17,895 nt of DNA from CAYSSM01 sp964433905 (lineage in GTDB: Bacteria; Patescibacteriota; UBA1384; UBA12157; JAENIV01): positions 1 to 17,895 of the forward strand of contig CAYSSM010000013.1 in assembly GCA_964433905.1 (NCBI GenBank). The letters are read 5' to 3'. The notes under the pieces were generated by a model. It saw only the letters and a program-made list of their open reading frames with translations. It was not told where the DNA came from and searched no databases. Both the position numbers and the translations under genes were made by a program. Of this stretch, positions 6,454-12,960 are shown piece by piece. Each line of letters opens with the position of its first letter. Position 1 is the first letter of the stretch.

Positions 6454-8301
6454 TTAATCCTTTGTGACTCGCCAAATTTCTTCTAAAGTGGTTAATCCTT
6501 CGATGGCTTTTAAAATGCCATCTTGTTTCATGGTGACCATGCCGTTTTTTATTGCCTGATAACCGAGATTGGTGCCCGAAGCTCGTTTGGCGACCATTTC
6601 TTTTAAGTCGTCTGACAAATCGAAGACTTCAAAAATTCCAATACGACTTTTGTAACCGGAGCCGCCGCAAGCATCGCAACCTTTGCCGTGAAAAAACTGT
6701 AATTTACCGGGTTTTTGCTCTCCTTCTGGCAAGTTTTTTAACTCTTTTTCTGCCAATTCTTTTTCGCCAATCTCGATTTCCAAAGGTTCTTTGCAGGATT
6801 CGCAAATCCTCCGGCAAAGCCGCTGGGCGACAACACAATTAACTGATGAGTTGATTAAAAACGGCTCGATTTTCATGTCCAAAAGCCGGGGAATGGCGCC
6901 GGCGGCATCATTGGTATGCAAAGTGCTCAACACGACATGGCCGGTTAAAGCCGAGTGAATGGCCATATCGGCAGTTTCGTAATCGCGAATTTCACCGATC
7001 ATAATGACATTGGGATCTTGGCGAACGATTGATCGCAGGCCATTGGCGAAAGTAAAGCCGATGGCGGCGTGGACTTGCGCTTGATTGATGCCGTTCATGC
7101 GGTATTCAACCGGATCTTCCAAAGTAACAATATTTATGCCAACACTTTTTATTTTATCGATGACGGCGTATAAAGTGGTTGTTTTTCCCGAGCCGGTCGG
7201 ACCGGTAACCAAAGCCATACCGTGGGCTTTGTGGATATTTTCATCCAAAACCTTAAAAGCAGTGCCGCGCAAGCCTAATTGCTCCAAAGTAAGAATTCCC
7301 GCCGATTTATCAAGAATCCTGGCGACTATTTTTTCGCCGTTGACTGTTGGCAAGGAGGAAACTCGAAAATCGACTGCGGCGCCGTCGGCAACGGTTTGGA
7401 AACGGCCGTCTTGCGGAAGGCGCGTTTCATCAATTTTCATATTTGATAAGATTTTTATCCTTGAAATTATTGCCGGGTGCATTTCTAATGGCAAGGAAAT
7501 AACTTTTCTTAATATTCCATCAACCCTGTAGCGAATAATGACTTCTTCTTCGGTTGGTTCAATATGGATATCGGAGGCTTTTTCGCGAATGGCTCTTTTA
7601 AACAAGGAATGGACAATTTTTGCCGCCGGGGCGGTTTCAACAATTTCGTCCATCGCGGCTTGAGGCGAAGCTTTTTTGGTCGGTGTTAGTTCTTCTTCCT
7701 CTTCTTCGGCCGATTCAACAATTTTTTTAAGCTCGCCCGAAAGGGCGGAATACTGGTCGATTACATGATTAAGATCGGTTTGAGTGCAAATATGAATATC
7801 GAGGTCCATGCCGGTTTTTTTCTTGACGAATTCAATAGTTTCGCGGTCTTCGGGGTCAATCATCGCCACAATCAATTTACCGTCTTTTTCTTCGACAGGC
7901 ACCACTTGATAATGTCTGGCAATGTGTTCAGGCAGTAGACTCAAAACCCGTTTGGAAACAGTAGTTTTTGATAAATCCATATAACCGATATTAACAGGCT
8001 GAAAAATCGGTTCTTCTTTTCCTTTTCCGCCAATATCTTGTTTGAATTCCTGGCTGGGGCGAAAGCGGGGGACATTTTTTTCAAGCGAAAGATATGTTTT
8101 TGAGGGGTCTCGCATGTCTTTAACCGTTTTTGAAGGATATTTAATCATCACAAAATGACCGAATCCGGGAATATTTACATTTCGGCCGGCGGAAAGTTCT
8201 TTAGAAATGGATGATTGCAACTTATTAAGAATATTACTAACTTTTTCTAAACTTATGCCGGTATTTTTACTCACCAGCTTTTTAAGCTCATTTGAAGTCA
8301 A
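6454..8301 (-). CDS. pilB: PilB-type assembly ATPase with an N-terminal HU/IHF-like DNA-binding domain
   Basis: This 615-residue hexameric ATPase powers pilus extension. Residues 1-90 match bacterial HU over its full length: two helices with TGISLEKV (14-21), the GFGHF turn (46-50), an arm with RDP (64-66) where HU has RNP, and the C-terminal VPRFRPSQEFKQDI (77-90). A linker (91-107) leads to a GspE N-terminal domain (about 110-185) and an acidic run (197-204). The motor follows: Walker A GPTGSGKT (367-374), Asp box LEDPVEY (394-400), Walker B MIGEIRD (434-440), His box TGHVVLSTLHTND (453-465), and zinc cysteines 500, 503, 542 and 545. The TTG start has AGGAGG 5 nt upstream. The internal Met108 has no ribosome site. 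The fusion is read without interruption. HU domains are not part of ordinary PilB. Confidence 0.93.
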   Translation of the reverse strand: MTSNELKKLVSKNTGISLEKVSNILNKLQSSISKELSAGRNVNIPGFGHFVMIKYPSKTVKDMRDPSKTYLSLEKNVPRFRPSQEFKQDIGGKGKEEPIFQPVNIGYMDLSKTTVSKRVLSLLPEHIARHYQVVPVEEKDGKLIVAMIDPEDRETIEFVKKKTGMDLDIHICTQTDLNHVIDQYSALSGELKKIVESAEEEEEELTPTKKASPQAAMDEIVETAPAAKIVHSLFKRAIREKASDIHIEPTEEEVIIRYRVDGILRKVISLPLEMHPAIISRIKILSNMKIDETRLPQDGRFQTVADGAAVDFRVSSLPTVNGEKIVARILDKSAGILTLEQLGLRGTAFKVLDENIHKAHGMALVTGPTGSGKTTTLYAVIDKIKSVGINIVTLEDPVEYRMNGINQAQVHAAIGFTFANGLRSIVRQDPNVIMIGEIRDYETADMAIHSALTGHVVLSTLHTNDAAGAIPRLLDMKIEPFLINSSVNCVVAQRLCRRICESCKEPLEIEIGEKELAEKELKNLPEGEQKPGKLQFFHGKGCDACGGSGYKSRIGIFEVFDLSDDLKEMVAKRASGTNLGYQAIKNGMVTMKQDGILKAIEGLTTLEEIWRVTKD

Positions 8302-8306
8302 ACGCC

Positions 8307-8354
8307 CCTCCTAATAGAAAATAATCGCGCTTTTAAGTCGCTAATAATATTGTA
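8307..8354 (-). promoter_or_regulatory. pilB promoter (-10) and ribosome binding site
   Basis: On the minus strand a TACAAT -10 candidate lies at 8354-8349. A poor -35 (TCGTCA) is about 17 bp further upstream. AGGAGG (8312-8307) stands 5 nt before the TTG start and decides that start, which places the HU-like domain inside the protein. The 169-bp gap 8302-8470 separates the divergent pilB and dnaX genes. On the plus strand only a weak -10-like TATAAA (8409-8414) is visible for dnaX. Confidence 0.45.
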
Positions 8355-8470
8355 GCATAGTTTGATTTTGTTGACGAATAGCATATATTAGAAATACCGA
8401 AGTTCAAGTATAAATAATAAAAAAAATTAATCAATTTGATATTTAGGTTTTGATTTTCGGATTTTTAATT

Positions 8471-9982
8471 ATGGTTTTATATCGTAAATATCGTCCCCAA
8501 AAATTTGTCGATATTGTTGGTCAAGAACACATTAAGGTGACCTTGGCCAATGCTTTGGCAAGCAAAAAATTCGGTCATGGCTATCTTTTTGCCGGTCCCA
8601 AAGGTTCCGGTAAGACGACAATCGCGCGGATTTTAGCCAAAGCGCTGAATTGCACCGGCCGCAAGTTGGGTAAAGACTCTTTTGAGCCCTGCAATAAATG
8701 TGTCTCGTGCAAAGAAGTTACCACCGGCAAAGCCCTGGATTTAATTGAAATTGACGCTGCTTCCAATCGTGGCATTGATGAAATTAGAATTTTGCGGGAA
8801 AAAATTCGTTTTGCTCCGACTTCTTCTGCTTATAAGATTTATATTATTGATGAAGTCCATATGCTTACGAGAGAGGCGTTTAACGCCCTTTTAAAGACTT
8901 TAGAGGAGCCTCCACCACACGCTATTTTTTTGATGGCAACAACCGAACCGCAAAAAATCTTGCCGACGATTCTCTCGCGCGTTCAAAGATTTGATTTTCA
9001 CAAAGCCACATTGGAGGAAATTACTAAACTTTTAGAAAAAATTGTCAAAGCGGAAGAAATTAAAATCGACGAAGAAGCTATTCAACTTTTGGCCCAGCTT
9101 TCTTTTGGTTCGTACCGTGACAGCTTGTCGCTTCTAGAGCAAATATCTTCGGTGCGCCAAACGAGTGTTTCGAAAATAACTCTAGAGCAAATTCAGCAAA
9201 TTCTTGGCTTGGCTCAGGAAAAAAGCATTTTTGATTTTACAAAGTATTTAGCCGAAAAAAATCGCCACAAACTTTTCGAAATTCTTTCCAAGCTTTATTT
9301 TCAGGGTGTTGAAATGGAAAATTTTACCATTAAGCTAATCGAACTTTTGCGTAAAATCGCTCTTTATAAATTAGGTGAAAACCAACTTTACGATTTGACC
9401 AAAGACCAAAAAGAAATGGTGATAAATTTTTCCGAAAAATTTGAAATAGATGATCTTATGGCGCTGATTGAAAAACTGACAAAAGTTTTGCCGCAAGTCA
9501 AATCTGCCAATTTGCCGACTTTGCCGCTGGAAATGATTGTGTTTGAATTAACGCAGAATAATGCGTCTACCGACTACCGTCTACCGACTACCAAAAAAAA
9601 GAAACCGAAACTAAAAATAAAAGATGATAAGGAAGATATTAAACTTCCAAAAATAAATTACAAAGTTGGCTCTCATGATTTTTGGCCGCATGTAATCACT
9701 GAAGCCCGCAGCCACAACCATCATCTGGCGGCACTTTTGCGCGACGCGGCTTTGGCAAAAAGCGATACCGAAACCATCACTTTAGCTTTTAAATTCAAAT
9801 TTCACTCCGATATTATCTCCGGCAAGAAAAACACTCAATTGATTGAGGGAATGATTCAAAAAATTACCGGTAAGAATTACCAGCTTGTTTGTATAGTTGA
9901 TCCCGATTTGGTAATTAAAAAACCAACTGATTCCGATGAAGAACTCTTAAACGGCGCCAAGGAAGTGTTTGAAGTGGACTAA
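8471..9982 (+). CDS. dnaX: DNA polymerase III subunit gamma/tau
   Basis: This clamp-loader ATPase subunit has 503 residues from the ATG that gives MVLYRKYRPQKF, the standard DnaX N-terminus. A TTG seven codons upstream is open but unneeded. Visible motifs are Walker A GPKGSGKT (42-49), zinc-module cysteines 61, 74, 77 and 80, Walker B IIDEVH (125-130), sensor 1 ATTEP (156-160), and SRVQRF (169-174) where the usual SRC Cys is Val. Domain III runs to about residue 365. A Lys-rich linker follows, then a short tau-type tail (about 390-503). The linker is encoded by a 7-bp tandem repeat and an A8G run (9593-9601) that could yield a shorter gamma-like form. The usual partners ebfC and recR do not follow. 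No clear Shine-Dalgarno is seen. Confidence 0.95.
   Translation: MVLYRKYRPQKFVDIVGQEHIKVTLANALASKKFGHGYLFAGPKGSGKTTIARILAKALNCTGRKLGKDSFEPCNKCVSCKEVTTGKALDLIEIDAASNRGIDEIRILREKIRFAPTSSAYKIYIIDEVHMLTREAFNALLKTLEEPPPHAIFLMATTEPQKILPTILSRVQRFDFHKATLEEITKLLEKIVKAEEIKIDEEAIQLLAQLSFGSYRDSLSLLEQISSVRQTSVSKITLEQIQQILGLAQEKSIFDFTKYLAEKNRHKLFEILSKLYFQGVEMENFTIKLIELLRKIALYKLGENQLYDLTKDQKEMVINFSEKFEIDDLMALIEKLTKVLPQVKSANLPTLPLEMIVFELTQNNASTDYRLPTTKKKKPKLKIKDDKEDIKLPKINYKVGSHDFWPHVITEARSHNHHLAALLRDAALAKSDTETITLAFKFKFHSDIISGKKNTQLIEGMIQKITGKNYQLVCIVDPDLVIKKPTDSDEELLNGAKEVFEVD
9565..9592 (+). repeat. Tandem repeat inside dnaX, 2 x 14 bp (4 x 7 bp)
   Basis: GTCTACCGACTACC occurs twice, head to tail (9565-9578 and 9579-9592). 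Each half is itself two 7-mers of the form GWCTACC. The repeat encodes part of the linker between domain III and the C-terminal tail, and ends exactly where the A8 run begins. Neither 7, 14 nor 28 bp is a multiple of 3, so gain or loss of units would shift the frame. Confidence 0.85.
9593..9601 (+). promoter_or_regulatory. dnaX slippery run A8G (possible programmed frameshift or transcriptional slippage)
   Basis: In the dnaX frame the codons are AAA AAA AAG (residues 375-377), which contains A AAA AAG, the slippery heptamer of E. coli dnaX. After a -1 shift eight codons follow (ETETKNKR) and then TGA, giving a 385-residue gamma-like product. In the other frame a stop comes within four codons. 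A small hairpin (GGAAG 9631-9635 with CTTCC 9644-9648) lies 29 nt downstream, too far for the E. coli mechanism. Slippage by RNA polymerase, as in Thermus, is an alternative. Confidence 0.6.
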
Positions 9983-10019
9983 TAATCTTTTTTTAGAGAA
10001 ATTATATAGGACTAATATT

Positions 10020-10154
10020 TATACCATTAGAATGATGTGTCATTGCAGTGGTATATTTAAGGTTTGATTTTAAAAAACAAACCTGCTTGTAAGGATACCT
10101 GACAGCCCTTTGGTCTGAGTTCAAGGTCGAAGACTTGCTGCGAGGTAGTTTATT
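10020..10154 (+). ncRNA. Candidate structured RNA or repeat element, copy A
   Basis: Three folded parts lie after dnaX. Hairpin 1 (10020-10055) has outer arms TATACCATT and AGTGGTATA and an inner AATGA/TCATT stem with a TGTG loop. Hairpin 2 pairs AGGTTTG (10060-10066) with CAAACCT (10078-10084). The core (10093-10154) is shared with a second copy at 15676-15740, including 30 identical bases at the 3' end (10125-10154). The core folds as a closing stem TACCT/AGGTA, a stem CAGCC/GGTCTG with one bulged T, and a GTC-GAA-GAC hairpin. It overlaps the stop codon of the minus-strand gene at 10150. Plus-strand orientation is assumed because dnaX is read that way. No known family was recognised. Confidence 0.5.
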
Positions 10155-10413
10155 GAAAGGCGATTTTCTTTTTGATTTTTACGATATCGATAGATAATGC
10201 TTGAATATCCTCAGTTTCCATTTGTTTGACTTCTTCTATCTTGGTCAGAATTTGTTGATGGGCCTTTTCATTTTTTGTATCTGCTTCATCAAACCGTTGA
10301 TTCATTTCCAATCTTAATAAACCAAACTCTTTTGTTATCTTTGTTTCAAGTCCGGTTACTTTAACTTCAACTATTTCACCGATTTTATTAATATCCTTAT
10401 CGCTTAGAGCCAT
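10150..10413 (-). CDS. Small coiled-coil protein, function unknown
   Basis: This 87-residue, highly charged protein starts MALSDKDINKIGEIVEVKV. Beyond residue 10 it is almost entirely helical with heptad-like spacing (LETKITKEFGLLRLEMNQRF, then IEEVKQMETEDIQALSIDIVKIKKKI). It has no Cys, no membrane segment and no catalytic motif, so it is probably a cytoplasmic oligomer. The start has AAGGAG 4 nt upstream. Short proteins with this kind of opening are frequent hypothetical genes in Patescibacteria (from memory, not a search). Its stop codon lies inside the 3' end of structured repeat copy A. It is a single-gene unit with its own promoter-like region. No function is claimed. Confidence 0.75.
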   Translation of the reverse strand: MALSDKDINKIGEIVEVKVTGLETKITKEFGLLRLEMNQRFDEADTKNEKAHQQILTKIEEVKQMETEDIQALSIDIVKIKKKIAFQ

Positions 10414-10437
10414 AATTCTCCTTGATCATTTAATTTA

Positions 10438-10468
10438 ATCTTAACACTGCGGGTTGTATTTGTTAAGA
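10438..10468 (-). promoter_or_regulatory. Promoter-like site with inverted repeat for the coiled-coil gene
   Basis: On the minus strand TTAACA (10466-10461) and TAAGAT (10443-10438) are separated by 17 bp. They match 5 of 6 and 4 of 6 consensus bases. The two boxes are contained in the arms of a perfect 8-bp inverted repeat, TCTTAACA (10439-10446) and TGTTAAGA (10461-10468). This arrangement would suit an operator or may be fortuitous. Confidence 0.4.
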
Positions 10469-10525
10469 CACTATTGTCCATTGCAGTCTTGGCGAAGATG
10501 GGAGGTTTTTGAGGTAGAGTAGTTA

Positions 10526-11197
10526 TTACAATCCGCTAACTCCAGTAATTTTAAAGCTATCAGTGATGATTTTTTGATCAGAAGCACTTGTTGATCCATT
10601 CATTATTAACCAGATTTGATCATTCGTGTCAGGAATCGAGTAACTTTTTCTAATAAATCCGGAATCAGCTGGTGCTGTTCCAAAAGCATCGCTTGACTCT
10701 CCAAACCAGGCTGTACTATCATCAGATACTATTAAATTACTATAACAATAGTTAAGTTTAATTCCATTCGGACCCTGACTGCACATACTGTTATCTGTGT
10801 AGAAAATAGGACTGTGTGCTGTTTGGTTTGAATAACTTTGCCAGCTCTCTTTAACAAAAACCGAATAATTAGCACCATAATGACGAGAAGAATATACGCT
10901 GATACTATCGGTCTTTAATTTCCATCCTGCTGGTAGTGAAGTTTGTGGCGTTGGAGTTGGTGTGGCGGTTTGTCCACTCGATGGTGTAGATGTTTTGCTT
11001 GGATTGGATGATGTGCCGGGCGAAGTGGCAGGTGATGCTGAAACAAGTGATGATGATGTTGGTGTTGGATTGGTAGTACTTGATGAAGTTCCCGTGATCT
11101 TATAATTGTAGTACCAGCCGAAATAGCCAATGGCGCCGGCGGTAACGACGGCGGCAACCCACAAAAGCCAGGGACGGATTTTAAATTGCATGTTCAT
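10526..11197 (-). CDS. Membrane-anchored extracytoplasmic protein, function unknown
   Basis: This 223-residue protein has a short basic N-terminus, one hydrophobic segment (about residues 9-28) and a long low-complexity Ser/Thr/Pro linker (36-88). The outer domain (about 90-223) is rich in Ser, Tyr, Trp and Asn, with two Cys near 138 and 148. No lipobox Cys follows the hydrophobic segment, so it is probably an uncleaved signal anchor with the folded domain outside the cell. The ATG has GGAGG 4 nt upstream; a second ATG lies two codons in. It stands alone, divergent from dnaB. The domain has no motif I recognise; a role in surface binding or wall interaction is only a guess from topology. Confidence 0.75.
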   Translation of the reverse strand: MNMQFKIRPWLLWVAAVVTAGAIGYFGWYYNYKITGTSSSTTNPTPTSSSLVSASPATSPGTSSNPSKTSTPSSGQTATPTPTPQTSLPAGWKLKTDSISVYSSRHYGANYSVFVKESWQSYSNQTAHSPIFYTDNSMCSQGPNGIKLNYCYSNLIVSDDSTAWFGESSDAFGTAPADSGFIRKSYSIPDTNDQIWLIMNGSTSASDQKIITDSFKITGVSGL

Positions 11198-11226
11198 TAG
11201 ACCTCCTTTAATTTTATCTTTACTGT

Positions 11227-11232
11227 ATTATA
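11227..11232 (-). promoter_or_regulatory. -10 box of the membrane-anchored protein gene
   Basis: TATAAT on the minus strand, about 30 bp before the start codon and with GGAGG between. There is no good -35, because the expected place is occupied by the DnaA-box-like 9-mers. Confidence 0.45.
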
Positions 11233-11237
11233 CTATG

Positions 11238-11264
11238 TTTTCCACATATTCCACAGTTTCCACA
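11238..11264 (+). promoter_or_regulatory. Three abutting DnaA-box-like 9-mers upstream of dnaB
   Basis: TTTTCCACA (11238-11246), TATTCCACA (11247-11255) and GTTTCCACA (11256-11264) sit head to tail with no spacing. The first fits the DnaA consensus TTWTNCACA completely; the other two differ at one base each. The cluster lies between the divergent dnaB and membrane-protein genes, so DnaA control of either gene, or a DnaA-titrating site, is plausible. Confidence 0.55.
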
Positions 11265-11330
11265 GGACTTGCATATAAAATCGGGAAGTGTAAAACTTAA
11301 AACTGCAAGACAAAACTTTTAAGGAGGGAA

Positions 11331-12745
11331 ATGGCCGAAACAGGAATTGTTAAAATTCCACCTCAAAATACCGAAGCCGAGCAATCACTGTTGGGTTCAA
11401 TTTTGATGGACAAAGATGCCATTATTAAAGTGGCGGATATTGTCCAGCCGGAAGATTTTTACCGCGAAGATAACGGTATTATTTATAGCGCTATTTTAAA
11501 GCTCTACGAAAAACGCAAGCCGATTGATGTGGTAACTTTGACCAATGAACTAGAAAAAAACAAAAACTTGAAAACTGTCGGCGGCGCCACCTATATCACA
11601 ACTTTAGTTAATTCCGTTCCCACCGCCGCTCATGTCGTAAGTTATGGCCAGATTATTCAGCAAAAAGCAACTTTGCGCCGGCTTATTTCAGCTGCTTCAA
11701 GCATTGTTGAATTCGGTTTTGACGAGAACTCCGATCTGGAATCGATTTTAGATAAAGCTGAAAGCACCTTGTTCGCCGTGTCGCAAAAATATGTTAAACA
11801 ATATTTCACCTCAATCAAAGATATTTTGGAAGAATCGTTCGAGCGTATCGATAAACTTCATAAAGACAAAGGCCTTCTGCGCGGGGTGCCGACGGGCTTT
11901 AAAGATTTGGATAATATTTTAGCTGGAATGCAAAAATCAGATTTATTAATTCTGGCTGCCCGTCCTTCGATTGGCAAATCTTCTTTTGCATTAAATATTG
12001 CCGACCATGTTGCTTGCGATCAAAAAATGCCGGTGGCAATTTTTTCGCTGGAAATGTCCAAAGAACAGATCATCGACCGTTTTTTGTGCTTGAGGGGCGC
12101 GGTTGATTCTTGGAAGCTTAGAACCGGAAATTTGGAGGACGAAGATTTTGGCAAGCTTAACTATGCCATGGGCGTGCTTTCGGAAGCGCCGATTTTTATT
12201 GATGACACGCCTTTTACTAACGCGATGGAAATTCGCACTAAAGCCCGGCGGCTTCAAATGGAGCAGGATTTAGGCTTAATTATTATTGATTATCTTCAGC
12301 TGATGTCCGGCGCTAAAGCCCGCGATGCCGACAACCGCGTCCAAGAAGTTTCGGAAATTTCCCGTTCGCTCAAGGCTCTTGCCCGTGAGTTAAATGTGCC
12401 GGTGCTGGCAATTTCTCAGCTTTCTCGCGCTGTCGAACATCGTCCGGACAAGCGGCCAATGCTGGCTGATTTGCGCGAATCTGGTTCAATCGAGCAAGAT
12501 GCCGATGTGGTAATGTTCATTTACCGCGATGATTATTATGATCAAGACTCCGACAAGAAAAATATTGCCGNNNNNNNNNNAATCGCGAAACTTTAGAGGT
12601 CAAATATAAAGGGAAAAATATTGCCGAAGTTTTAATCCGCAAGCATCGCAACGGACCGACGGGCGATATCGAACTTTATTGGAAACCGGAGTTTATGCGC
12701 TTTGCGACCATCGAAAAAAAACTTACGGAAAAAGTAGGAAATTAA
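11331..12745 (+). CDS. dnaB: Replicative DNA helicase DnaB (interrupted by an assembly gap)
   Basis: This hexameric 5'-3' helicase works at the replication fork. The start ATG has AAGGAGG 3 nt upstream. The N-terminal primase-interacting domain (about residues 10-110, beginning PPQNTEAEQSLLGSIL) is joined to a RecA-like ATPase. Walker A is ARPSIGKS (210-217, Ala for the usual Gly at the first position), followed by H1a FSLEMS (238-243), Walker B IIIDYLQLM (317-325), AISQLSR (360-366) and ESGSIEQDAD (383-392). The frame is clear to residue 413. After ten Ns it resumes one base out of phase: NRETLEVKYKGKNIAEV, RKHRNGPTG and a natural TAA at 12745. A true gap of 2 modulo 3 bases would join them. 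The total would be about 470 residues, normal for DnaB. The stop seen by reading straight through the Ns is an artefact. Confidence 0.93.
12571..12580. other. Scaffold gap of 10 N inside dnaB
   Basis: Ten unknown bases sit between two copies of the same 14-mer, GAAAAATATTGCCG (12557-12570 and 12613-12626). Joining the flanks at this word gives DSDKKNIAEVLIRKHRNGPTG in frame, the ordinary DnaB sequence. The gap may therefore reflect a failed merge, strain variation or a short duplication. Confidence 0.9.
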
Positions 12746-12756
12746 GAACAACACTT

Positions 12757-12891
12757 AGTTCAAGGGATAAACTTTTGTTCTCAGCCGCCCTAACCATCCT
12801 ATTCGTCGCTTTCTATTTGACTTCGGCTAAAAAACCTCGTCAAACGAAACGCTCCTCAACCGGCATTCCACAAAAATTCATCCCTTGAACT
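12757..12891. repeat. 135-bp element bounded by perfect 12-bp inverted repeats
   Basis: AGTTCAAGGGAT (12757-12768) is exactly complementary to ATCCCTTGAACT (12880-12891). The interior has no convincing gene; a plus-strand frame from inside dnaB runs across it by chance and ends at 12888. It could be a small non-autonomous mobile element or the closing stem of an RNA. No target-site duplication is evident at the ends. It follows the dnaB stop by 11 bp. Confidence 0.5.
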
Positions 12892-12925
12892 CAACTATGT
12901 TTTAGTACTAAATATATTTGTTTAC

Positions 12926-12954
12926 TTGACTTTTTGTTAAAAATGGTGTATACT
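12926..12954 (+). promoter_or_regulatory. Strong promoter of the structured RNA
   Basis: TTGACT (12926-12931) and TATACT (12949-12954) are separated by exactly 17 bp, matching the sigma-70 consensus at 5 of 6 bases each. The predicted start is near 12961. Confidence 0.8.
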
Positions 12955-12960
12955 ATTTTA

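Noticed and set aside
7085..7531. 148-codon plus-strand frame opposite pilB
   Set aside because: It is an antisense shadow of the conserved PilB ATPase motifs, with no ribosome site.
8450..8470. Upstream TTG start for dnaX
   Set aside because: The seven extra residues are not DnaX-like, whereas MVLYRKYRPQKF at 8471 fits the family exactly.
10093..10154. Small self-cleaving ribozyme in the repeat core
   Set aside because: TCTGAG and CGAAGA look faintly like hammerhead pieces, but the required CUGAUGA and GAAA core is absent.
10484..10524. Possible degenerate third copy of the structured element (CGAAGA, GAGGTAG, AGTTATT words)
   Set aside because: Only scattered short matches, and neither the bulged stem nor the closing stem can be formed.
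12679..12888. Plus-strand frame of 69 codons with a hydrophobic middle
   Set aside because: Its first third overlaps the genuine C-terminus of dnaB in another frame, it has no ribosome site, and the rest is the interior of the 135-bp inverted-repeat element.
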